Assembly (NCBI GenBank): GCA_018241745.1
Contig: JAFEDG010000155.1
Location: 1 to 56,501, forward strand
From: Pseudomonadota bacterium
GTDB taxonomy: Bacteria; Pseudomonadota; Gammaproteobacteria; Burkholderiales; Casimicrobiaceae
Direction: 5' to 3'
DNA length: 56,501 nt
Shown: positions 9,943-21,780 of the stretch, piece by piece
Position numbering within the stretch: position 1 is the first letter of the stretch
Layout of the letters: every line of letters begins with the position of its first letter
The notes under the pieces: generated by a model
Databases searched by the model: none
The model's input: the letters and a program-made list of their open reading frames with translations, nothing else
What the model was told of the DNA's origin: nothing
Translations under genes and position numbers: made by a program

Positions 9943-10814
9943 CCGCGCAGCTTCGTGAGGTAGGCGCGGAACGCAGGGCCCGTTTCCGGGTGCTTCATGC
10001 CGAGCTCGACGCCGGCTTCGAGGTACCCCAGCTTGCTGCCGCAGTCGTAACGCCGGCCGTCGAACGCATAGGCGACGACGCGCTCCTCCGCCATCAGCTT
10101 GACGATGCCGTCGGTGAGCTGGATCTCGCCACCGGCCCCGGGCGGCTGGTTGCGCAGGTGATCGAGGATCCGGTGCGTGAACACGTAGCGGCCGATCACC
10201 GCGCGCGTCGACGTCGTCGTGCCCGGCTTGGGCTTCTCCACCATCCGCGTGATGCGCCCGAGCCGCGGGTCCGCCGCCTCTGCCGCAGCCTCGACGATGC
10301 CGTAGCTGGACGTCTCGTCGGGCGCGACCTCCATCACCGCGATCGTCGACGCGTTCTCGCGGATCGCGACGTCGACCATCTGCTTCATCGCGGGCACGTT
10401 GGCGTCGATCAGGTCGTCGGCCAGCAACACGGCGAACGGCTCATCGCCGAGCACCGGCGCCGCGCACAGCACCGCATGGCCCAGGCCCAGCGCCTCCGTC
10501 TGGCGGATGTAGATGCAGTTGATGCCGGGCGGCGTGGCCGCCTGCACGGTGTCCAGCAGCGCTTTCTTGTTGCGCAGCGCAAGCTCCGTCTCGAGCTCGT
10601 AGGCCTTGTCGAAGTGATCCTCGATCGCGCGCTTGTTGCGGCCCGTGATGAAGATCATGTCGGTGATGCCGGCGGCGGCGGCTTCCTCCACCGCGTACTG
10701 GATCAGCGGCTTGTCGACGACCGGCAGCATCTCCTTGGGGCTCGCCTTGGTGACCGGCAGGAAGCGGCTGCCGAGTCCGGCGACCGGGAATACGGCTTTG
10801 GTGATCTTCTTCAT
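9939..10814 (-). CDS. galU: UTP--glucose-1-phosphate uridylyltransferase
   Basis: A 291-residue cytosolic nucleotidyltransferase that makes UDP-glucose for cell-envelope polysaccharides. I placed the start at the ATG of [20 protein letters not shown], which begins the nucleotide-binding signature in the usual place; an upstream in-frame extension of 48 codons is not family-like. Further GalU segments are [20 protein letters not shown] and [20 protein letters not shown] near the C-terminus. The gene lies 49 bases downstream of ligA and overlaps oxyR by four bases. Confidence 0.96.
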   Translation of the reverse strand: MKKITKAVFPVAGLGSRFLPVTKASPKEMLPVVDKPLIQYAVEEAAAAGITDMIFITGRNKRAIEDHFDKAYELETELALRNKKALLDTVQAATPPGINCIYIRQTEALGLGHAVLCAAPVLGDEPFAVLLADDLIDANVPAMKQMVDVAIRENASTIAVMEVAPDETSSYGIVEAAAEAADPRLGRITRMVEKPKPGTTTSTRAVIGRYVFTHRILDHLRNQPPGAGGEIQLTDGIVKLMAEERVVAYAFDGRRYDCGSKLGYLEAGVELGMKHPETGPAFRAYLTKLRG

Positions 10815-10863
10815 CGGGGCGTGGAATGTCGTTGGAAGTTGGAAGATGGGGACGGGACGCGAT

Positions 10864-14167
<3,304 letters not shown>

Positions 14168-14173
14168 TCGGTG

Positions 14174-14244
14174 TCGAAAGCCTCGCGGCAGTGCGGCTCA
14201 GCGGCCGACGGAATGATCGCCGACTATAGCACGCAGGCTTTCGA
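14174..14244. promoter_or_regulatory. 10-bp inverted repeat and possible -10 box upstream of zipA
   Basis: TCGAAAGCCT (14174-14183) is repeated in perfect inverse as AGGCTTTCGA (14235-14244), flanking 51 bases. Between them the minus strand reads TATAGT (14223-14228), a plausible -10 box 56 bases upstream of the zipA start. No convincing -35 box is seen. In an smc-zipA read-through transcript the arms could pair. Confidence 0.35.
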
Positions 14245-14265
14245 TAAACGTCACGCGCAACGGCG

Positions 14266-17200
14266 TCATGCCGCAGCGGCGGCAACGCCCTCCGCCAGCG
14301 TCAGCGCCTCGGCGATGTCGACGGCGACGACGCGGGACACGCCCGGCTCGGGCATCGTGATCCCGACGAGCTGGTTGGCCATCTCCATCGTGATCTTGTT
14401 GTGCGAGATGAACAGGAACTGCGTGCTCGCCGACATCCGCTGCACCATGCCGCAGAAGCGCTCGGTGTTCGGGTCGTCGAGGGGCGCGTCGACTTCGTCC
14501 AGCAGGCAGAACGGCGCCGGGTTGAGCTGGAACAGCGCGAACACGAGCGAGATGGCCGTCAGTGCCTTCTCGCCACCCGACAGCAGGTGGATCGACGCAT
14601 TACGCTTGCCAGGAGGCTGCGCGAAGATCTGTACGCCCGAGTCGAGGATCTCCTCGCCCGTCAGCGTGAGGCGCGCCTCGCCACCGCCGAACAGTGCCGG
14701 GAACAGCTCGGCAAAGTTGCGGCTGACGACGTCGAATGTCTGCTGCAGCAGCTCGCGCGACTCGCGGTCGATCTGCCGGATCGCGGATTCGAGCGTCGTC
14801 AGCGCTTCCGTCAGGTCCGCGGCCTGGCGGTCGAGGTAATTCTTGCGCTCCTCGGCCTGGCCCAATTCGTCGAGCGCCGCGAGGTTGACCGCGCCCAGCT
14901 CGCCGATGGCGGCCGTCAACCGGGTGATCTCGGCGGGCAGCGATGCGCGACCCCAGGCCTTCAGCTGCTCGGGCAGCGCGGCGACGTCGGCCTGGGCCTC
15001 CGTCAGCTGTTCGGTGAATTGCTGCTCGGCGAGCTCCGCGGCTTGCACCTTGAGCTGCAGCTCCTGGATGCGTGCACGCGCGGGCTCCAGCTTCTGCTCG
15101 GCCGTCAGCCTGCCCTCGTCGCCTGCGCGCAACTGCGCCGTCAGCGTCTCCAGCGCGTCCCGCGCGGCCGCGAGCGCCTGCTCGGCTTCGCCGCGCACGG
15201 ACAGCTGGCGCTGCAGCGCTTCCTCGACAGGCGTCCAGTCGACGGACGCACGCTCCTGACCGAGCTTGGCGAGCAGCGCGCGCTGCTGCTCCACTTGTGT
15301 CGCGAGGCCCGCCGCACGGCGCTCCAGCTCCGCGATGCGGTCGCGCGCGCTGCGCTCGGCGAACCCTGCTTCCTGCGCCGCGCGCTCTGCGTTGCGCAGG
15401 ACCTCGCGCCCGCGGGCCAGCGCGACGTCGGCTTCGTTGCGACCGTGACGCGCCGCATCGCGTCGCGCCAACTCGTCGTGCATCCGCGACTGGTGGTCGG
15501 CGATCGTGCGCGCGACCTGGTCGTGCGCCTCCTGCTCCGACGTGAGCGCCGCGACGACGGTGTCGCGCTCGCCGACGAGCTCCGCGTGGCGCCGCGCCTT
15601 GGCGGCCGCCGCGTTGCGCAGCTCCACGAGCTCGAGTTCCAGGTCGTGCACGCGCCGCTGCTGCGACGTCAGTGCCTGGCCTTGCCCGTGGTATTCCTGC
15701 TGGCGCGCCTTCATCGTCGCCTCGACGCTTTCGAGCGTCACGCGCGCCGCACCGGCCGCATCCTGCAGCGCCGGCAGCGCCGCCTCGACTTCGGCGAGCT
15801 CGCGCGCCCGCGCGATGACACCGTGCACGTCGCTGTCCGGTGCGAACAGCACCACGCCAGCCGCCGTCACGACATGCCCCTGCGGCGTGACGAACGCGTC
15901 GCCGACGGCGAGCGTGCCGCGGTCGGCCAGTGCCGCGGCCACCGTATCGCGGCAGCGGACATGCGCGAGGATGTCGGCGACGAAGCGGCCGATCCGCGCA
16001 TCGTCGATGCGGACCTTGCGCAGCAGCGCATCGGCCGGCGCTGCCGCAACGTCCGTTGCGCCGTGGCTGAACAGCGCGACGCGGCGCGCAGGGACGCTGT
16101 CGCCGATCCTGCCCAGCACGGCGTCCAGGTCCTCGACTTCGAGGCTGTTGAGACGCTCGCGCAGCACGGCTTCGACGGCGTCGTCCCAGCCTGCGTCGAC
16201 GGCCAGCGCCTGCCAGAGCTGGCGCGCGTTGGCGAGACCGTGCTTCGCGCGCCAGGCGTCGATGTCCTCGCCGTGGCCGATCTTCTGCTGCAGCGACGCG
16301 AGCGCCGCGCGCCGCGCGTCGACATCCGCGAGCGTGCGGTTGGCGGCCTGCCACGCGTCGCTGGCGGCGCGATGCTCGGCCTGCAGCGTCTCCACGTGCG
16401 ACGCCAGTGCTGCCAACTCCGTCTCGCGGCCGGCAAGCTCCTCCCGCTCCGTCGCGAGCTGGTCCTCGACGTCCTGCAGCACGTCGGTGGCCGGCGCGGC
16501 GAGCGCCGCGATCTCGGCGACGAGCCGGTCGTGGCGCTGCCGGTGCTGGGCCAGCACGCGCGCGTGCTGGTCGCGCCGCGCCTCGCCAACGCGAACGTCC
16601 TGCTCGATCGCCGCGATGCCCTGCGCGATTTCGGCCTGGGCGGCATTGGCCGCCGCCAACGCGGCCTCGAGCGCCGGCAAGCCCTGGCGGGCCGTGGCCT
16701 CGTCGGCAGCCGTGCGTTCGCGCGCGGCGATCGCCGTGGCAAGGGCCGCCTCGAGGTCGCGGCGCTCGCCGGCAAGGCCGGTCTGCTGGCCGTCGAGTCC
16801 CGCGATCTGTTCGTTCAGCTGTGCGAGCTGCTCGACGAGGCGCGATTCGCTCTCGCGCGCATAGGCGAGCTGTTGCTCGAGTCGCGTCACTTCCGCGTTC
16901 GCCGAGAAGAAAGCCGCCTGGCGCTCGTGCATCGCATCGTTGGCCGCGTAGTGGCTGGCGCGCATACGCTCGAGCGTGCTCTCGGCCTCGCGCAGCTCGG
17001 CCTGCACCGCTTCCAGCGCGGTCGTGGCCGCGACGACGTCCTGCGCATGCCGCTCGCGGGCGCGCACCGCGTCCTGCTGCTTGGAATACCACGCGAGGTG
17101 CTGGGCGGTCTTGAGCCGTGCCTCGAGCTCGCGATACTCGGTGGCCACGCGCGCCTGCTCGGACAGCCGCGCGAGCTGGTTGCCGAGCTCCTGGCGGATG

Positions 17201-17787
17201 TCCTCGACGCGCGCCAGGTTCTCGCGCGTGTCCGACAGCCGGCTCTCGGTCTCCTTGCGGCGTTCCTTGTACTTCGATACGCCGGCCGCTTCCTCGAGGA
17301 ACACCCGGAGTTCCTCCGGCTTGGCCTCGATCACGCGCGAGATCATTCCCTGCTCGATGATCGCGTACGCGCGCGGTCCGAGGCCGGTGCCGAGGAACAG
17401 GTCGTGGATGTCGCGGCGGCGGACCGGGATGTTGTTGATGTAGTAGCTGCTGTCGCCGTCGCGCGTCAGCACGCGCTTGATCGACAACTCGACGTACTGG
17501 CCCCACTGCCCCCCGATGCGACCGGCACTGTTGTCGAACACGAGCTCGACGGACGCGCGGCCCACCGGCTTGCGCTCGCCGGCGCCGTTGAAGATGACGT
17601 CCTGCATCGACTCGCCGCGCAGCGCGGACGCCTTGGACTCGCCGAGCACCCAGCGCACCGCGTCGATGACGTTGGACTTGCCGCACCCGTTGGGACCGAC
17701 GATGCCGACGAGCTGGCCGGGGGTGCCGATGGTCGTCGGGTCGACGAACGACTTGAAGCCTGCGAGCTTGACCTGGGTGAGACGCAA
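14266..17787 (-). CDS. smc: Chromosome segregation protein SMC
   Basis: A 1173-residue SMC ATPase. The N-terminal head has Walker A in GPNGCGKSN (residues about 33-41). Two long coiled coils flank a hinge around residues 510-660. The C-terminal head holds the signature LLSGGEKALTA and the Walker B segment CLLDEVDAPLDDPN. SMC dimers with ScpA and ScpB compact and segregate the chromosome. I chose a TTG start at 17785-17787 because it begins the conserved RLTQVKLAGFKSFVDP exactly where SMC proteins start; it is preceded by GAGG nine bases upstream, and the 43 upstream codons are unlike SMC. It is followed by zipA after a 98-base gap. Confidence 0.97.
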   Translation of the reverse strand: MRLTQVKLAGFKSFVDPTTIGTPGQLVGIVGPNGCGKSNVIDAVRWVLGESKASALRGESMQDVIFNGAGERKPVGRASVELVFDNSAGRIGGQWGQYVELSIKRVLTRDGDSSYYINNIPVRRRDIHDLFLGTGLGPRAYAIIEQGMISRVIEAKPEELRVFLEEAAGVSKYKERRKETESRLSDTRENLARVEDIRQELGNQLARLSEQARVATEYRELEARLKTAQHLAWYSKQQDAVRARERHAQDVVAATTALEAVQAELREAESTLERMRASHYAANDAMHERQAAFFSANAEVTRLEQQLAYARESESRLVEQLAQLNEQIAGLDGQQTGLAGERRDLEAALATAIAARERTAADEATARQGLPALEAALAAANAAQAEIAQGIAAIEQDVRVGEARRDQHARVLAQHRQRHDRLVAEIAALAAPATDVLQDVEDQLATEREELAGRETELAALASHVETLQAEHRAASDAWQAANRTLADVDARRAALASLQQKIGHGEDIDAWRAKHGLANARQLWQALAVDAGWDDAVEAVLRERLNSLEVEDLDAVLGRIGDSVPARRVALFSHGATDVAAAPADALLRKVRIDDARIGRFVADILAHVRCRDTVAAALADRGTLAVGDAFVTPQGHVVTAAGVVLFAPDSDVHGVIARARELAEVEAALPALQDAAGAARVTLESVEATMKARQQEYHGQGQALTSQQRRVHDLELELVELRNAAAAKARRHAELVGERDTVVAALTSEQEAHDQVARTIADHQSRMHDELARRDAARHGRNEADVALARGREVLRNAERAAQEAGFAERSARDRIAELERRAAGLATQVEQQRALLAKLGQERASVDWTPVEEALQRQLSVRGEAEQALAAARDALETLTAQLRAGDEGRLTAEQKLEPARARIQELQLKVQAAELAEQQFTEQLTEAQADVAALPEQLKAWGRASLPAEITRLTAAIGELGAVNLAALDELGQAEERKNYLDRQAADLTEALTTLESAIRQIDRESRELLQQTFDVVSRNFAELFPALFGGGEARLTLTGEEILDSGVQIFAQPPGKRNASIHLLSGGEKALTAISLVFALFQLNPAPFCLLDEVDAPLDDPNTERFCGMVQRMSASTQFLFISHNKITMEMANQLVGITMPEPGVSRVVAVDIAEALTLAEGVAAAAA

Positions 17788-17874
17788 GTTGAACGTGCCT
17801 CGGGGAGTGGCGCGGGACGCGGGACGTGCACGACCGGCCGCGCGGAGGCGGGAAGCCGGTGGCGTAAACCCGAA

Positions 17875-17880
17875 ATTATA
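17875..17880 (-). promoter_or_regulatory. Consensus -10 box upstream of smc
   Basis: The minus strand reads TATAAT here, about 88 bases upstream of the smc TTG start. The 17-18 bases upstream are almost pure GC and no -35 box is evident, so an activator or an extended element may be needed. The call rests on the perfect hexamer in an otherwise GC-rich gap. Confidence 0.5.
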
Positions 17881-17935
17881 GCGGAGGCCGCGGCCGCCTC
17901 CCGGCCGCCGCGGCAAGCCCCGCCGGGGGCGTCAC

Positions 17936-17955
17936 GCGGCGGCTCGCGCCGCCGC
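17936..17955. terminator. GC-rich hairpin just after the lipoprotein gene
   Basis: GCGGCGGC and GCCGCCGC form a perfect 8-bp stem with a four-base loop, starting 5 bases beyond the stop of the lipoprotein gene. No U-tract follows, so it is at best a weak or Rho-assisted terminator, or a 3'-end stabilising stem. Confidence 0.3.
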
Positions 17956-17960
17956 GGGCG

Positions 17961-18398
17961 TCACTTCTTCGCCGGCGCGGCAGCAGGAGCAGGCGCGGGC
18001 ACCGTACACCCCGGGATCGCCTCCTCGTACGCGATGAACGGCGTCCAGTTGATGCTGAGCGGGTTGTCGAACTGCGCGTTGATGTACAGGCGCTGGCAAG
18101 GCGCGACGTTGATCGTCTTCGTGATCAGCGGGCTGCCACCGCTCCAGCCCGGACGCAACGGGATCGCGGACATCTGCACGACGTGCGAGCCCGGCGTCAC
18201 CTTGATGGGCTGGCCCGGACCATTCGGAAACGCGCCGCTGCCATCGATGTTCTCGATGACGACGACCGACACCGCGTCGTTGGGGGTCGGCCGGCTGAAG
18301 ATATTGCCGGTGAGTTCGCTCCAGGTGGGGCCCCAGGTGGCACAGCTGCCGAGCAGCAGCACGGTGGGCGCCACCAACAACGCCTTACGCTTGATCAT
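17961..18398 (-). CDS. Small putative lipoprotein of unknown function
   Basis: A 145-residue protein starting MIKRKALLVAP, with a charged n-region, a hydrophobic core and a lipobox LLGSC (Cys19), so it is probably a lipid-anchored envelope protein. The mature part is beta-rich (VSVVVIENIDGSG, PGSHVVQMSAI, RLYINAQFDNPLS) and ends in an Ala-Pro-rich tail with two lysines. A ribosome-binding site GGAGAAAAG lies just upstream of the chosen ATG; the open frame continues 54 codons further upstream but has no signal peptide. Mature residues resemble no family I recognise. It is downstream of the M20 gene by 182 bases and may have its own promoter. Confidence 0.75.
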   Translation of the reverse strand: MIKRKALLVAPTVLLLGSCATWGPTWSELTGNIFSRPTPNDAVSVVVIENIDGSGAFPNGPGQPIKVTPGSHVVQMSAIPLRPGWSGGSPLITKTINVAPCQRLYINAQFDNPLSINWTPFIAYEEAIPGCTVPAPAPAAAPAKK

Positions 18399-18580
18399 TG
18401 CTTTTCTCCGGCGGGCGCGAGCCCGCGTCGACGTTCGGGTCACTTCGAAACCGAGGTGGCCACGCAAGCGACGGCTGCCCCCGGGGAAACATTCACCGCC
18501 ATTGCCACGGCCCTGCGAGCCCGCGCGGCCGCTATGGTAATGCAGCCGCCGCCGCGCCACAAAAGGTGGGCCGCTGCCGT

Positions 18581-19777
18581 TCAGCCGGGCGCCAGCGGCA
18601 TCGCCTGCTCGACCAGCGAGGCGAGGTAGCCGGCGCCGATCGGGATGACGCCGTCGTTGAAGTCGTAGCGGCTGTTGTGCAGGAACGTGCTGTGGCCGTC
18701 GCCCGCGCCGCCCTGCCCCAGCCGCGCATACGCGCCGGGCCTTTCCTGCAGCATGAACGAGAAATCCTCCGCGCCCATCGACGGCTCGAGGTCACGGATG
18801 ACGTTGTGCTCGCCGACGAGCGATGCGGCGACGTCCGCCGCGAATGCGGCCTCGCGCTCCGAGTTGATCGTCGCGGGATACAGGCGGTTGTACTTGAGCG
18901 TCGCGGTGGCGCCGAACGCCGCAGCGATCGAGTTCACCAGCTCGTGCAGCCGGCGCTCGACCAGTTCCTGCGTCGACGTGCGGAACGTGCGCACGGTGCC
19001 GGTGATGCGCGCCTCGCGCGGGATCACGCTCATCGCTGCGAGGTCGCCCGCCTGCATCGCGCAGAGGCTGACGACCGCCATGTCGACGGGGCTCACGTTG
19101 CGCGACACGATCGACTGCGCGGCGACGATGATGTGGCCGGCAACGACCACCGGATCCACCGCGAGATATGGATGCGCACCATGGCCGCCGCGGCCCTCGA
19201 TGCGGATCTCGATCCGGTCCGCCGCCGCCATCATCGGGCCCGGGCGCACGGCGATCGTGCCGGCGGGCAGTGCGGGCCAGTTATGCAGCGCATAGACCTG
19301 GTCGGCGGGAAAGCGCGTGAACAGGCCGTCCTCGATCATCGCCTTGCCACCCGCATAGCCCTCCTCGCCGGGCTGGAAGATCAGGTACGCCGTGCCGTCG
19401 AAGTTGCGCGTTTCCGCGAGGTAGCGTGCGGCGGCCAGCAGCATCGTCGTGTGGCCGTCGTGGCCGCACCCATGCATCCGGCCGTGCGTCGTCGACTTGT
19501 ACGAGAACACGTTGTCCTCGACCATCGGCAACGCGTCCATGTCGGCGCGCAGGCCGACGCTGCGGCCGCTGCCGCTGCCGCGGCCGGGCACCACGGCGAC
19601 GATGCCGGTCTTCCCGATGCCGCGGTGATGCTCGATGCCCAGCGCGGCAAGATGATCCGCGATCGTGTCGGCGGTGCGGTGCTCGTCGAAGCCGAGCTCG
19701 GGGTGGGCGTGCAGGTCGCGGCGGACGCGCGTGAACTCGTCCTGCCACTGGCGGATGCAGTCGATGGGGGTGCTCAT
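18581..19777 (-). CDS. M20-family amidohydrolase (hippurate hydrolase / aminoacylase type)
   Basis: A 398-residue-class (397 codons plus start frame) zinc peptidase-like enzyme. DLHAHPELGFDE (about 21-32) is the family opening. LRADMDALPM and MHGCGHDGHTTMLL contain the metal-binding His and Asp residues, and FQPGEEGYAGGKAMI has the catalytic Glu pair. The dimerisation domain includes GGHGAHPYLAVDPVV, and SMGAEDFSFMLQERPG ends the catalytic domain. Such enzymes remove acyl groups from amino acids in the cytosol. The start ATG of MSTPIDCI was chosen over a 38-codon extension that lacks family similarity. The gene is divergent from the P-domain gene, with 233 bases between them. Confidence 0.92.
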   Translation of the reverse strand: MSTPIDCIRQWQDEFTRVRRDLHAHPELGFDEHRTADTIADHLAALGIEHHRGIGKTGIVAVVPGRGSGSGRSVGLRADMDALPMVEDNVFSYKSTTHGRMHGCGHDGHTTMLLAAARYLAETRNFDGTAYLIFQPGEEGYAGGKAMIEDGLFTRFPADQVYALHNWPALPAGTIAVRPGPMMAAADRIEIRIEGRGGHGAHPYLAVDPVVVAGHIIVAAQSIVSRNVSPVDMAVVSLCAMQAGDLAAMSVIPREARITGTVRTFRTSTQELVERRLHELVNSIAAAFGATATLKYNRLYPATINSEREAAFAADVAASLVGEHNVIRDLEPSMGAEDFSFMLQERPGAYARLGQGGAGDGHSTFLHNSRYDFNDGVIPIGAGYLASLVEQAMPLAPG

Positions 19778-19943
19778 GTTCGGTAGGGGGCGATGGCCGA
19801 GCCCGGCACGTGGATCGACTGGATGGTAAATCAGGTCGCTTACCGCGCCTGCGTCGCGCGTTCGAAGCGCGCCCATCGACGGGCCCCGCACACGCCAAGG
19901 AGCCGCACTGTTTCGGGGCGTCCTGTTGTCGAATATTACGACC

Positions 19944-19973
19944 TTGTCGCATCTCGAAACATTCCGCTACAGT
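19944..19973 (+). promoter_or_regulatory. Possible promoter of the P-domain gene
   Basis: TTGTCG (19944-19949) and TACAGT (19968-19973) are 18 bases apart in an AT-richer stretch, 29 bases upstream of the SD/ATG pair at 19986-20004. Confidence 0.35.
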
Positions 19974-19985
19974 GCGCACTTCCGC

Positions 19986-20010
19986 AAGGGGGAGATCTCC
20001 GATGGCCTAG
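19986..20010 (+). other. Strong ribosome-binding site with ATG followed by an amber codon
   Basis: AAGGGGGAGA (19986-19995) is an excellent Shine-Dalgarno sequence, and an ATG stands at ideal spacing at 20002. That ATG is in frame with the P-domain gene, but it reads ATG-GCC-TAG before the TTG at 20011. This is either a nonsense change at codon 3 (CAG to TAG would repair it) or a three-codon leader with restart. Confidence 0.7.
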
Positions 20011-21756
20011 TTGATTCGCGCCGGTCGTCCGGGCGCCGGCAAGCGCATGCTTGCCGCACTGCTGATGATGTCGCTCGCAATCCCCGCCCAGGCGGCCGTG
20101 CCTGCGGCACCCACCTCGTGCAGCGCAGGCCTGCACTCGACGACCTTCACGCAAAGCACGCCCCTCGCGATCCCGACCGACCCCGCCGTCGTCACGTCGA
20201 CCATCGTCGTGAGCGGTGCGCAGCCGTACCTGTGGGACGTCGACGTCACGACATTCCTGCGGCACACGTTTTCCGCGGACCTGGACGTCACGATCACGTC
20301 GCCGGCCGGCACGGTCGTCACGCTCACAACCGACAATGGCGGCTCGAACGACGACGTGTTCAACGGCACCGTGTGGGACGACAGTGCCTCCGAGCTCGTC
20401 ACGGATCACGTCTACGCGAACCTGACGACCGCGCCGTCGCTCGTTCCCGAAGAAGCGCTCGGCGCCTTCGTCGGGGAGGATCCGAACGGCACCTGGACGA
20501 TCACGATCAGCGACGACCTGGCCGGCGACGGCGGGTCGCTCGATTCATGGAGCCTGTCGATCGCGACGCTGCCCGCCGCACCCACGACGCAGACGTCCAC
20601 CTATACGCAGCCGACGGGCGTTGCGATCGCGGACCTCGCGACCACGACGAGCACGCTGGACGTGGCCGGCGCCGGCGCGGCGATCCTCGACGTCAACGTG
20701 ACGACGTTCATCACGCATACGTTCCCGGCGGATCTCGACATCGTTCTCGTCTCCCCGTCGGGGACGCGCGTGACACTGACCACCGACAATGGCGCCGGCA
20801 ACGACGACGTGTTCAACGGCACCGTGTGGGACGACAGCGCCGACCCGGGCGGCCAGGTCCCCTACACGTCCGATGACGGGCTCGTGACCGACCATGCCTA
20901 TGTCAATGGCGTGACCGCATCGCCGCTGGTCCCGGAAGGCGCACTCAGCGCGCTGATGGGTGAGGACCCCAACGGCACGTGGCAGCTGGAGATCACGGAC
21001 GACCTGGGGGGAGACGTCGGCAACCTGGCATCGTGGTCCATCCAGGTCACCACGGCGAGCTGTGCGCTAGCAATTGTCGCGGGCAGCGACAGCGGCAGCG
21101 TGACCACCACCGGCGGCACCGCCGTGGCGGACGTTCGGGTCAACGACACCCTCGACGGCGCGCCTGCAACGTCCGCCAACACGACGCTGACGGTCGAGGG
21201 TTCGACGCCGGCGGGCATCACGCTCACGGCTGCAGGCGCCGTTTTGGTGGCCGCGGGTGTCGCGCCCGGCAGCTACATGTTCACCTATCGGCTGGCGGAA
21301 AGCGCGGCACCGACCAATTACACGTTGGGCACCGTGACCGTCATGGTGTCGCCGGCGGTCCTGGCAGCGGGCAACGACAGCGGGAGCGTGCTCACGACGG
21401 GCGGCACGGCGATCGCCGACGTGCGCGCCAACGACACCGTCGACGGTGCACCGGCCACTGCAGCCAATACGACCCTCGCCGTCGAGGGCGCGTGGCCCGC
21501 CGGCATCACGCTCAGCGCTTCCGGGGCCGTCAATGTGGCGCCCGGCGTTGCGCCGGGTGGCAACGTGATCCAGTACCGGCTGACCGATATTGCCGATCCC
21601 ACCAACTACGTGATCGGTACCGTGACGGTCACGGTCGCGCGGGTCGGCACCGTGGCGGGCGGCGCAACGCCGATCCCTGTCGATGCGCCGTGGGCGTTGT
21701 TGCTCGGCGGCCTTGCGCTGGCGATAGCGGGCGCCCGGAGGTTCCTGAGGCGCTGA
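20011..21756 (+). CDS. Secreted protein with two P-domains and an IPTL-CTERM-like tail
   Basis: The 581-residue frame has a signal peptide (residues 1-29, ending IPAQAA). Two proprotein-convertase P-domains lie at about 60-190 and 205-345; each has the pattern ADLDVTITSPAGT / DNG / NDDVFNGTVWDD / GEDPNGTW. Two tandem repeats of about 92 residues follow (360-450, 452-545), each with SGSV.TTGGTA.ADVR.NDT. The tail IPVDAPWALLLGGLALAIAG plus RRFLRR resembles the IPTL-CTERM signal, which exosortase-type enzymes are thought to process. No protease domain is present, so this is a P-domain-only surface or secreted protein, perhaps adhesive. The given start is TTG; ATG at 20047 is an alternative, and ATG at 20002 is blocked by TAG. 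Expression therefore needs checking. Confidence 0.82.
   Translation: MIRAGRPGAGKRMLAALLMMSLAIPAQAAVPAAPTSCSAGLHSTTFTQSTPLAIPTDPAVVTSTIVVSGAQPYLWDVDVTTFLRHTFSADLDVTITSPAGTVVTLTTDNGGSNDDVFNGTVWDDSASELVTDHVYANLTTAPSLVPEEALGAFVGEDPNGTWTITISDDLAGDGGSLDSWSLSIATLPAAPTTQTSTYTQPTGVAIADLATTTSTLDVAGAGAAILDVNVTTFITHTFPADLDIVLVSPSGTRVTLTTDNGAGNDDVFNGTVWDDSADPGGQVPYTSDDGLVTDHAYVNGVTASPLVPEGALSALMGEDPNGTWQLEITDDLGGDVGNLASWSIQVTTASCALAIVAGSDSGSVTTTGGTAVADVRVNDTLDGAPATSANTTLTVEGSTPAGITLTAAGAVLVAAGVAPGSYMFTYRLAESAAPTNYTLGTVTVMVSPAVLAAGNDSGSVLTTGGTAIADVRANDTVDGAPATAANTTLAVEGAWPAGITLSASGAVNVAPGVAPGGNVIQYRLTDIADPTNYVIGTVTVTVARVGTVAGGATPIPVDAPWALLLGGLALAIAGARRFLRR
20347..20384 (+). repeat. 38-bp perfect direct repeat, copy 1
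   Basis: This stretch is identical to 20800-20837, 453 bases (151 codons) downstream. Both encode NDDVFNGTVWDD in the two P-domains. It reflects a recent internal duplication or gene conversion and could allow loss of one P-domain by recombination. Confidence 0.9.
20800..20837 (+). repeat. 38-bp perfect direct repeat, copy 2
   Basis: Second copy of the 38-bp repeat at 20347-20384, in the second P-domain and in the same reading frame. Confidence 0.9.
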
Positions 21757-21780
21757 CGCGCGGCGCGGCCGGCGGGCGCC

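Noticed and set aside
14401..18540. 1379-residue plus-strand open frame opposite smc
   Set aside because: Antisense shadow of smc; it is made of Arg/Leu/Val-rich low-information sequence and has no start signal or domain.
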